Shown here: piece after piece, positions 34,350-44,280 of the stretch
Numbering within the stretch: the stretch's first letter is position 1
Layout: each line of letters starts with the position of its first letter
Assembly: GCA_000697665.1 (NCBI GenBank)
Contig: KL197746.1
Location: forward strand, 16,702-80,701
Length of the DNA: 64,000 nt
Direction: 5' to 3'
From: Jaapia argillacea MUCL 33604
Taxonomy: Eukaryota; Basidiomycota; Agaricomycetes; Jaapiales; Jaapiaceae
Program-made: the position numbers and the translations under genes
The notes under the pieces: model-generated
Told to the model about the DNA's origin: nothing
Database searches by the model: none
What the model saw: the letters and a program-made list of their open reading frames with translations, nothing else

Positions 34350-36309
34350 TAGAGTTAGGGGAATAACCCTCAAGTTATTAACTACCTAGTTATTGACATG
34401 GTTTTAAACATGTATATAACCTGTTATTTACTCGAGGTCTGGGGATGGGTGTAGTGATGTTGAGGGCCTGGCTCGGCTCAATGCCTGGGGCTTGGGCTTG
34501 GCTTGGGTAGGCTTGGGCTCTCTGAGTGCTGAGCCCAAGCCTCAGGCCCTACAGAGGGCTTGGCCTGGCCTGGCTCGGGCTCGAGCCCGGGCTTGTTTGT
34601 AGAAAATGCGAAAATTATCGATAAATTCGCAAGAAGTACTTAGTGTACCTAACAAGGTGTATCGGGGGGGAAGGGGATGGAGAATAGAGGAGAGTGTTAA
34701 GTCAAGGATGGTGGACATTGGATGTCACAGATGGCAAACGTGATTCGGCTTGCAGAGATCGAAGGTTCAGAGCCTGGGAGATGTACGAAAGATGTATTAG
34801 ATACAGGATCAGTATGTGAAGTAGACTCGGATACCGTAACACCTCTCACTGCTCTCGATTGTGGTTCTTCGCGTTGACTAAGGTTGACATCGACATCGTA
34901 CCTTTGAGCGAATTCTCTGTCGTAGCTGAGGAGCACTGAGTTGTAACAGCTGGAACTGTTTTCACGAAACCATAACCTATCAAAACAATGATACTCGATG
35001 CCATAGACGAGTGTCCTTGACAATGGCCAGAGTTTCTCGATGGTGGTGCAGTCACGGTGTGGGCTGGGTGATTTCGTGGCGAGGAAAATAAACTGTGGAG
35101 GACCTCTCTGGATGATTTGTGGCAGATAGGGAACACACTGGTGGGCCCGATGTGACAACATGGCGACGGAAGCTGCCAACGATGTGCCAATGAGACCCAA
35201 GTTGGCACTCAACACAAATCAAAGAACGAACACTCGTGCCTTGTTACACGTATGTCACGTCGTGTCTTCACCCACTCCCCACACTCCTTCACAAGGAGAG
35301 ACGCAAAAGTCTCTGTTGGAGCTGCGAATCTCTATGTTTTTTGAATGCTAAACTCCGTTCAGCAAAATCAGAAGATTGAAATATCTGACTATGAAGCCTG
35401 GGCTGAAGCCTCAGGCTTGGGCTTTCCCAATGACGAGCCTGAGCCCAAGCCCCCTGCAAGCCCCTCCATAGGGTCAGGCTTGGCTCAGCTTCTCAGGGCT
35501 CGGCTGGGCCAGGCTTAGGACTGCGAGCTGGGCCCTCAACATCACTAGATGGGTGGTTAATAACTCCAATAGGATTGACTTGTCTGGGAGGTGAGGCCTG
35601 TGAGGGCCGGACCATTGTTTGTTGTACGCCACACGTTGACCGACCTCACGCAATTTGAAACCCTTTGTGGTCTTCTATCCTCAACACTTTCAGAAAATAC
35701 GTAGCTCAACAGTCCCTTGTGACCACGTCAACTTGTGAGCACCATCACATCAATGGTGTAAGTTCGGTCCTTCTATTTGAGGGAACGTAAGGTACGGGTT
35801 ACCTGCTCAAAGAAGTATCCAACCATCAAGTTTCATGATATCTCGACAACCGTCTTGGGCAATCGCAAGTCTGTGTTGTCCTCCAGAGGAGATGAGACTC
35901 CAGCCTTGGAGAGTGCAAGCAACATGAATCCAGCAGGTGAACGAGAGCGAGAGTGGGAAGGTGAGAACGATGATCAGCATCACGAGGATTTGCCTCATCT
36001 ACGAGATTTGGTCTCGCTGGAGTCATCTTCGAGCATCCAATCGTTAACTATTCTTGATCTTTTGCCTCTTTGGTCTCTTGACCTCTTGGGTAGTCAATAA
36101 TGTTTCTGCTCCCAAACGTGCTCTCACTGAAGCTGATTGGACCATGTAGAGTACATGTAGAGTTGATTTGCTTGTCCATACAAAAGATTTTCGCCATCAC
36201 AATATTTGGTTAATAACTAGTTAAATACCTGGTTATAACCAGGTCCTCGATACCACCTCCGGTTAATAACATGTGACTAACCCAGGGGAGAGTTATTCCC
36301 CTAACTCTA
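34350..36309. mobile_element. hAT-like non-autonomous transposon (outer), with an 8-bp target duplication
   Basis: The element begins TAGAGTTAGGGGAATAAC and its other end is the exact inverted copy of those 18 bases. The 8-bp direct duplication GTTTACAG flanks it perfectly (34342-34349 and 36310-36317). Eight-bp duplications and TAG-type ends fit the hAT superfamily. Without the younger insertion inside it (34452-35547 plus its target duplication) the element is about 850 bp and has no transposase. Subterminal sequence at both ends is rich in TTAATAAC/GTTATTAA-type motifs. The perfect target duplication suggests a fairly recent insertion. A 107-codon frame (35777-36100) in the interior has no recognisable domain. 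Confidence 0.85.
34452..35547. mobile_element. hAT-like non-autonomous transposon (inner), nested insertion
   Basis: The ends are inverted copies of TAGTGATGTTGAGGGCC (17 of 17 identical). The 8-bp direct duplication GATGGGTG flanks the element exactly (34444-34451 and 35548-35555), showing insertion into the outer element. Both ~150-bp subterminal regions are packed with AGGCTTGGGC/GCCCAAGCCT-type words in both orientations, as expected for transposase-binding sites of hAT elements. The ~800-bp core has no transposase; a 172-codon minus-strand frame (35215-34697) is not recognised and could be captured host sequence. The element must be moved by a transposase encoded elsewhere. Confidence 0.88.
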
Positions 36310-36317
36310 GTTTACAG

Positions 36318-37367
36318 CAACGAATATATAACTGATAGTTGAAGCCTCGAAGGTGGCGGCGGCGCCGTAGGTGTCGCCGCTAAGACTCAGTATTCATCAC
36401 AGGCTTTTTCTTAAGCCATTGTCTTCAGCTAGATACCCTTCCGGGACGGAGTCACGGGTGGCGGCTAGTCAGTAACATAAGGCATTCGGCGTTTTCTGTG
36501 TGGCTGCCCGGGAGATCGAGGTTGAAGGTTCCGAAATCGAACTTCAGCAACGCCTCTAATTTTGTCTCTTCAGTCCAATCTAACCAGATATATAGATACA
36601 TACATAGACCCAACGCTTGTCTTGACAGAACATCCGAGTGATCACCGAGTACTGATGGTTCATCACTGGGACCAAAACCATATCACTATCGATGTCCTCA
36701 TCTTCAAATGCAAACTGAGTTCGGCATTCTTGCGACAGATGGCGCTGGCGAGAACTGAGAGGTGCTTTCGCGGTACAAAGCGTAACCCTAATGAAGCTTG
36801 AAGGTCCGTGCGTAGTCCGGGTGGGACGGTCCGTGGAATGCTGCGATGCTCAGTTGTTCAAATGTCTCTGTTTCTTCCGTCCCACCGCGTGCCGTCGGTC
36901 AGTTGACTCCCTTCGCGAGCGTCTATGATCTTGCTATCCCCTTTGGAGGTCCCTCGTCTCCACAAAATACCCTCTGAAGATTGGACGACCCGGTCCCCAG
37001 CAACCCATCCATTGGCGTAGACGGCTAATCATGCTCCCTGTCTTTGTCGTGGGGCTCACTTGCGTCGAAGCATAATCGAGAATTCGGGATGATTCCTCTC
37101 TTGGGTGAATACCCCACACCATCGACGTCAAACCACAGAACCCACTCCCTACCCCACAAGGTCCTGTCATTTTTCAGCCTGGGTGGGAGTTCCGTGCGGA
37201 CGAACCATGATGGCACGTCTATACAACCCCCGATTATCATGAAAGCCGTACGTGAGGGTGTATATAAAGCACATCCCCACACGGCACTCCGAACCGGGAA
37301 CGCTCCTTTGCTTCTTCGTCTATAAGCTGTCCCTTGCTGGACGTGGCCTTCTTCACGACTGATTATT
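36318..37367. other. Upstream region of the MFS permease gene
   Basis: No gene is supported. A short GC-rich patch with GGCGGCGGCGCCG lies near 36356. The right end contains a TATA box (separate entry) for the permease. Frames on either strand (up to 145 codons, 37025-37462 minus) are shadows or random. Confidence 0.5.
37261..37268 (+). promoter_or_regulatory. TATA box upstream of the MFS permease
   Basis: TATATAAA lies 100 bp upstream of the permease ATG at 37368. The spacing suits a short 5' leader of about 70 bases. A TATA box is consistent with a regulated rather than housekeeping promoter, which fits a nutrient permease; this is inference. Confidence 0.5.
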
Positions 37368-39990
37368 ATGTCCACAACGAACGAACACGATCCCAAGGGC
37401 ACCTCAGGAAGCATCGATGAGAAGGGGGCTGTCGAGACTGTCGAGAGGCCCTCCGTCGACAACCCTAGATATAGTGGTGTAGATGCCCCACCCCCTCTAT
37501 CCGCGGAACAAGAGAAGACGCTATGGAGAAAGGTCGACCTTCGTCTAATGCCGATTTTGAGTGTGATGTACCTCTTATCCTTCCTTGATAGAGGTGGGCT
37601 ATTTCCCTCGTTGCCGTTCTCATGTTGCTGTGAATAGAAGGGTATTGATGGAGTGGCTATTCAGGGAATATCGGGAATGCCAAGTTACAAGGTTTAACCA
37701 CTCAACTTCATTTGGAGGGGAATATGTACAACATCGCTTTGGTGAGTGCTCCGTGGTTGTAGTTGTTTCTCCGTCGGCCTTATTGTTGATTTTTCTTATT
37801 TAGACTATGTTCTTCATCGTAAGTGATCCGGTTACCAATTCGATGCAAACTGTTGCCTATTTGAGCTTTTAGCCATATTGCTTGTTTGAATGTCCCGCAA
37901 AGTGTGTCTCGTTGATCCCCTTTGGAAAATCACGAAGACTTACAGCCATTGTCGTCCCTATAGTCTGGTCTTGAAGAAATTTCGGCCGTCAAGATGGTTG
38001 CCAGGCATAGCGGTACGTACCCCTGTTCTCATCTCGAGACTTACCTTTGACTCATCCCCTTCCCTAAGATTATTTGGGGAACAATAATGTATGCCTCCTT
38101 CCCAAAGCTATCTACCGCTCACTCACATTTGCTCACCCTAGGACACTCATGGGTCTCGTCAAAACGTACTCCCACTCCTTTGCCTCCATCTATTCTCACT
38201 CATTCTACCAATAGGTATCCCCAGCTTGTAGGTGTCCGTGTCGCCTTGGGCGTCGCAGAAGCGGGTCTATTCCCTGGCGTTGTATACTAGTACGATGCCA
38301 TCAGTTACTGTTGCGGATCGTCTCGACGCTAACGATTGGTTTCGCTATGCTTCCAGTTTAACTCTTTGGTACCCTCGCCATATGTTACAATACCGCGTTG
38401 GTCTGTTCTTCGGTGCTGCTACTATGGCTGGTACGTCTATTTGATTCACTTTTCGTCTGTGTAAACGAGCCAGTAATGTGCGTTTGGGATGTTTGTTAGG
38501 CGCGTTCTCTGGACTACTAGCTTATGGAATTTCTTTCATGGCTGGCACGAGGGGTCTGCTTGGATGGTCGTGGATCTTCATCATTGAAGGAATGGCCACT
38601 GTCGTGGTTGGGATAATTGCCTTGTTCGGTGCGTCTTCGAAGGACTGGTTGGCGTCATAGATATTCTGATTTGTCGGGACTCTTCGTTCTGCGATAGTCC
38701 TTGTTGACTTTCCCACCACCGCAAAATTCTTGACTCCCGAAGAAAAGGCGTACATCATTTGGAGGAAGAGTGAGTCCAAGCTACTTCTCCGCCGACCCCG
38801 TCACATCGACCTCTAATCCCGGCCGAACTTTAATCTATAAAAGAGTACGACAACTCTTCCGTAGGGGAGGAAGAACATTTCGCTTTCAGGCACGTTCGCG
38901 CTGCGTTCTCCGATTGGCAGGTTCGCTGCTTCCCCTACTTTGTCAGCCTCAGTGACTAACACACTTGAAAGGTGTGGTTGCATATCTTGATTTATTTCTC
39001 CATCATTGGGCCTCGTAAGTCGCCTTCTCCGGTAGTTATCGCGTCTAAGTGCCCATTTCTATTTCAGTTTATGGTATCTCGTTGTTTCTGCCGTACGTCC
39101 TGTGTCCTCTATGATACGCGGAGACCACGATATTGATCCTTCCCCCCTCCCACAGTTCTATTATCCACGAGTAGGTTTGATTCACTCGTTCCTCCGACGA
39201 GAAGCCAACCGTTTTCCCCTAGCTTCGGATACGGTACTGCAGTCAGCCAGCTACTCACCGTACCTCCATACATCTTCGCAAGTACGTCCTATCTTTCAAA
39301 AAACCTCGTCGCTCATCACTGACTGGATCAAATTTCTCTTGCTTCCTGCTCGTTATAGCAATCGTACTGCTGATATTCGCACTATGGTCCGACCGCATCG
39401 GGAAACGTTCCCCTTTCATCCTGGCGGGGTTGGTGATGTGCCTCATTGGTTTCTCAATCCAAATTTCCGGAGCGTCTAGCGGAGCCAAGTATTTCGGGAC
39501 CTTCTTTTGCGTTGCCGGGAGTTATGCCGCCTTCCCCGGTATCGTATCTTGGTATGTTACGAGAGGTTTCCGTAATATCATGCAGGGTTGACGACTTTGA
39601 CGATAGGCTTGGGAATAACCTTTCTGGGCAGTACAAACGGGGCGTTGGAATGGCTTTACAGATTGGTATCGGAAATTTCTCGGGCGCCATCTCTTCGAAC
39701 GTGTATAGGACGCAAGACGAACCACGGTATATCATTGGTCGTAAGCTTCTCTCCCGCGTCTTATCTACGAATGTTTTACGCAGACTGTGTTCTTCTTAGA
39801 TGCAATCGAGTTGATGTTTATCGGAATCGGCTTCATTTGCCTGCCTATCGCGGTCCTGTTGTACAAACGTATCAATGCTCAGAGGGACAGGGCAGAAAGG
39901 GAGGCTGGGGAGAGTGGGAAGTCGAGGTATACTGATCAGGAGCTAAGAGAAATGGGGGATCGGGCGCCTGATTTCCGTTATACGCTGTAA
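37368..39990 (+). CDS. MFS permease of the Dal5/allantoate (anion:cation symporter) family (508 aa)
   Basis: Nineteen exons, all in phase: 37368-37593, 37665-37741, 37804-37818, 37873-37901, 37964-38012, 38069-38088, 38142-38165, 38215-38289, 38357-38430, 38500-38628, 38698-38769, 38844-38920, 38972-39014, 39068-39092, 39156-39170, 39223-39281, 39359-39551, 39607-39740, 39800-39990. The product matches Dal5-type permeases throughout: LMPILSVMYLLSFLDR, GNIGNAKLQGLT, RPSRWLPGI, GVAEAGLFPGVVYYLTLWYP, FSGLLAYGISFMAG, GLLGWSWIFIIEGMATVVVG, FLTPEEKAYIIWRK, GKRSPFILAGLVM and NNLSGQYKRGVGMALQIGIG. Twelve membrane spans are expected. The family imports small organic anions such as allantoate, nicotinate, biotin or dipeptides in symport with protons; the substrate here is unknown. 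Two exons are only 15 nt. It converges on the oxidase gene at 40408. Confidence 0.88.
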
Positions 39991-40407
39991 GTGGTGACGG
40001 TGGAAGACATATCATAGTAGAAAGAAGTGGATTTACACCTCTGCATATTCCTCCGCTCGCACCGCCGCCTGTACCTCTGTTCACATTATCAAACATGTAT
40101 CATCAAAATTTCAACCTCTCACTGCACGGTCTCGAGAACAGAAACAATAATCGTGCATTTGAGTTTTAGATAAACCATGGGAGCCGAACATGGACAAGCA
40201 GGATCCCTACAGTCACATCGCGGCACATACAAACTCAACGCTACACAGGTTTCGAGAACGGAAAGGATAGGTGAGATGGAGGTTTACGTGGGCAACAAGA
40301 AGAATCTTGAGTGACGATACAAACGTTACGATAGCGAAACGGTAGTGATACAACTTCCGGAGGTTAGGGGTTGACAACATTGCTGAACGAGGACCCACAG
40401 AAGGGAT

Positions 40408-42051
40408 CTAAACATCCGTTTCAGATTTCCCATCGTGACGCCACCCATGCATACTCTTGATATCGACACGTTCGAGCGGTGGAAAATCCCTCACTCGATC
40501 TGGACGCCATCTCCAGGCTTCGCGTAAATCAGAAGGTAAATTGCCTTCAACGCAATCCGCGACGTATTTGCCAACGACTTCGGTAAAGTAAGAGTCACGA
40601 CTAGAGCCGGTTGAACAGTGATGACGAACCTGGGAGGTTTTTGAATGTATGCCCCGAGCCCGCTGTTGCGATGAAAAGCCGGGTGGATGAGGGACTAGAA
40701 GACGGGAAGGTCAACAACGGTGGAAATGGCCAAATAATTCAAGGCGAGAGCTCACTGGGGAGAGATGATCCAATTGAAGTCAAACGACTCGGTGTCCCAA
40801 CACATCGCGGAATAGCAGAGGTCTCGATCTCCAAGCTCAGGGAGACAAGCTTGGGCGATCTTTCGACATTCCGCTATGCTTTCCTCCGAGAGTGTATCCG
40901 TAGGGTTGAACGCACGGTCTCGGGGTACAGAAACGCGGAATTGAGGATGAGCCGGCAGGTCGACGTAGTTGGTGTTGGTATATCCAAGACTAGCTATCTT
41001 GAAGATACCATCTTTCGTTGGGGGGAAGCAGTAGCCCCGTGTTGGGGCGTTGAGCTGTCGAAAGCGTGAATATGGAGTCCGAGTGAGTGTTTAGGACAAC
41101 GGTTGGGTGGAATTTGGATTTATGACGTACTACAGGCAGCGATGCGTACTTCTCGGCCTCTTCTGGGGTCAGTTGAATGTGACATAGGTTATAAGCTCCG
41201 GAAAATAGTTGCCCCTCGAAGTTCAGGAGGCTTTCACTCCAAGCACCGGTCGCCAAGATGACCAGATCGGCGAGATGCTCGGTACCGTCCTGAGCTACAA
41301 CCCCCAACACTTCATTGTCGTGTTCACCACGCAGCAGGGATTTCATTGTACCGGCCGGTCCAGATATGAATCGGACACCTAGACGCGAGCATTCTTCTAC
41401 AAGAACTTCCATTGAGCGTTTAGCTTCTACCCATCCAGCATTACCTTCACGTATGATGATGATCTATGATAAGCACGAGGTACAACTGAGCACACGAAGG
41501 AAACAATATACCATTAAATATCCCACTCCATCCGTTCAAGTCCCCGGAGATGAGCGGACACTTTATCTTGATAGCGTTCTCATCTGGGAGGTACTCGACT
41601 TGGCTGATATCGCCCACGAGTTTCGTTTGCTGGAGCGCGGTTTCGAAACGCGAGGCTACAGCAGGTGGGACGTCGTGAGGCTTCATGTACAGCCATCCCG
41701 TTTGATGGAACAACTTTGCAGATGCAAATGGTTCGAGGTCCCGCCATGCGTCGAGGGACTCGTGAGCAATCCGGGTGTAGATGGGATTAGCATACTCGGT
41801 TCGAGCGATCTAGCATGACATGATGGACGCCACATGTATCAGGTGAACTTTTGCGAATGAAGAGCAGTATTAGTAGTGGGTCTGACCTTTGAGATGTCCC
41901 AGCCTGCTGAAGATCTGCTGGGTACGTTCCAGGGATCGAGGCAGGTCACATTTTTGTACCCTCGCTTGGCTAGGTGAAACGATGTCGATAGTCCAAACGT
42001 CCCTGCACCCACGATGAGGACTGACGCATCATTACTCGCGGGGGATGCCAT
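40408..42051 (-). CDS. Amadoriase-type FAD oxidase (fructosyl amino acid/sarcosine oxidase family, 436 aa)
   Basis: Six exons on the minus strand: 42051-41887, 41809-41512, 41444-41131, 41054-40756, 40694-40630 and 40577-40408; phases all match. The length is typical of fungal fructosyl amino acid oxidases (~437 aa). The N-terminal Rossmann motif is VLIVGAGTFGLSTSFHLAKR. Then come SAGWDISKIARTEYANPIY, NGNAGWVEAKRSMEVLVEEC, DLVILATGAWS, RGYCFPPTKDGIFKI, YSAMCWDTES (Cys344 is the expected covalent FAD attachment site of the family) and FIATAGSGHTFKNLPVVGKY near the C-terminus. The reaction expected is oxidation of N-substituted amino acids, releasing the amino acid, an aldehyde or osone, and hydrogen peroxide. 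No SKL-type peroxisomal signal is present (ends SETDV), unlike some relatives. Neighbours are a permease and a Zn2Cys6 regulator. Confidence 0.86.
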
Positions 42052-42619
42052 AGCAATATCTCATGGACTGTGGCAGAATGAAACTTTGGGAACTTGATCG
42101 ATAGGAACGAACCCCTTGTATATTTTTGAACGAGATCACAGCGAGGTCGACGAACAGCGGTTCCTTTATGCAGAATTGAGGGATGGCAGATAAGCTCAAA
42201 ACAAAGTGTACCACTAGATCGGGTCCTCGGAAGCAAAAGGTCAAGAGAGAGTTGGAGAGCAAAGTCTGAGAAACCAGAAAGTCTTGCTCGACATGGAGTC
42301 AATAATCCCTCTAACTACGACGGCTTCACATCGTCAGAAATAGGATGGCCCAAAGGCTCCCAGATGTGATGAATGAGACAGTCAGGTAACGTTATACGGC
42401 TAGAATGCGAACCATCTCCATGCCATCCCCACGTGGAACTCATAATTCTTCAATTTTACGCATTGCTCGAAGCTAAACCGATCTGAGGGCGATTGAGGCC
42501 GCGAAAAGAGATAAAGGTCAGCTCACTGCCTCTGCCTTGTTGTCCTCGACCGGCCACTGATTATTCTAAACCTCCGCCTCTGCCCAGTTCTTTCGCGCAA
42601 CTTCACATCCGACTTGATC
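42052..42619. other. Divergent promoter region of the oxidase and the Zn2Cys6 gene
   Basis: 568 bp between two divergent start codons. A plus-strand frame entering from 42493 is out of frame with the regulator and is not supported. Shared control of both genes is possible. No operator could be defined by eye. Confidence 0.5.
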
Positions 42620-44280
42620 ATGAACTCAACTCCTGGGGCCACGGATGGCGCAGCGCAACCCACCCTTTTCCAACAGCCTTGGGTTCGAAATACCAGCGGC
42701 GATTACTACATCTCGCCGACGCCGACGCCTCATTCTTCCGCAGCGGCTGCTTCCCCTGCTTCTCCAGGCGCTTACATGGCCGACGGGTCCAAAATTGGCA
42801 ACTCTCATTATTGGCCTTCGGGGGTTGCTCCCGCTGTCACTGCGTACTCGACGTCGACTTGGAACGCGCAACAACCACACTACACTGGCGTTGACGCCGT
42901 ACACATTCCCGACCCTTACAGTTCCCCTTACCACGAATTAGGGATAGCTCCGCCTAATGACTCCCTCCATCATCAGGTGAGTTTTATTACGTCGTTTATC
43001 TTGTTAGTGTGAATCGATGCCTAACGATCACCCAGAACTCAAAGCTTGGTCGTGTGGGTGACATCGATTATTCGAACGCTTCGTTGCCAGCACATCCCAG
43101 TGCCATCCAGCCTCGCCTAGATGTTGGACATGACTACCACCACAATACTGCTGCCCTCGGGCTGTCAAATCCCACCCCAATTGGCATCCATCATTACTCG
43201 AATCAGCAGCAGCTTCCAAAGACGACATTCACGTCTTCATCGCTCGCCGGAGCAAACGAACTTCCGAATCCAAATGCAGACAAACACCCACATCCGATCG
43301 CTCGCCAATCCCAGGATTCGTCGATCCTAGGCGATTACGAGCACTACCGCCGTCATAGCAGCGAAAGCGAGGAACTCCTTCGCCGTTATCAGTCATCCTC
43401 CCTCGATGCGAAGTCCGCGGCGAGCGCGTCGATCCCCTCCCCGAACAACAGGTTGTCCCAGCAGCCTAACGTGAGTATTCAGTCTCATAGATCTGGAAGT
43501 ATTTGAATCTGATCAGTGCAATGTGTTGCTGTTCCAGTTCTCGCGCACCCAACCTCGAAAGTCTTCGCCACCAAGTCTGGTCAATCAGCTATCCTCCCCT
43601 CCGGAGCCCGAACTTGTCCAACCCCCATTCCTCGTCCCATCGCAGAATAATTTTGATGATTATATCGAGCAGAGCTGGCGCCAATGGCAACTAGCTGGGA
43701 AACGAGACGGGGATCAATCACGATCATCACGCTACGGACGACAAAACGGACGTGTAAACGGATCGCCACCGATGAACTCTCATGCGCGCCACCACCCGTA
43801 CAACCTTACCGCCACCGAATCAGGTTCCTCGGGACCTGCAGGCGAGCTTCGCTGGGAATATATTAATATTCCTCATCGTGGTTCTTCCTCCGACCCTCTT
43901 CGCCATGTCTCCCCTACGTCCGCTTGCACATCGTTACCTCATTTGCACGGCTCGCCCTCTCACTCTTCCGATAAACACCTAGCTTTGATTACGCCTGATT
44001 ACGGATCGAAGCCGACAGAACAGAAGAAGGTCGTGATGGCCTGTTTATTTTGTAGAGAGAGAAAGATTGCGTGTGGGCCGCCGCCTGAGGGAAGTGTTGA
44101 CAAAACATGCAAGTGCGTGCTTTCCATTCTTCTCTCGTGTATTACCTTGAGTTGTCTGACACTGTTTCTCCCATCAGTCAATGTGCCCGTCGTCATCTCA
44201 CGTGTGAATATCCCACAGAGTCCTTCCGTGGTCAACGAGGCGGTCGCAAGAAGAAGGTCAAGGTCGAACCTACGGCTTGA
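42620..44280 (+). CDS. Zn2Cys6 transcription factor with C-terminal zinc cluster (489 aa)
   Basis: Four exons: 42620-42976, 43036-43470, 43538-44112 and 44178-44280. The first ~425 residues are disordered, rich in Ser, Pro, His and Gln. The DNA-binding cluster is at the extreme C-terminus: Cys433, 436, 443, 455, 458 and 465 (CLFCRERKIAC, then TCNQCARRHLTC), spacing C-x2-C-x6-C-x11-C-x2-C-x6-C, followed by the basic tail GGRKKKVKVEP. The last intron splits the cluster exactly; the splice junction turns the expected Lys codon into Asn and restores the C-x2-C spacing. C-terminal placement is a known layout in basidiomycetes. A nuclear regulator; targets unknown, but the divergently placed oxidase gene is a natural candidate. 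Confidence 0.85.

Noticed and set aside
34697-35215. A 172-codon minus-strand frame inside the inner hAT-like element as a possible transposase.
   Set aside because: It has no DDE/RNase H-like or BED-type features and is too short; the element is better called non-autonomous.
42614-42941. Overlapping plus-strand frames at the start of the Zn2Cys6 gene.
   Set aside because: Only one frame continues through phase-matched introns into the zinc cluster; the others are low-complexity shadows.
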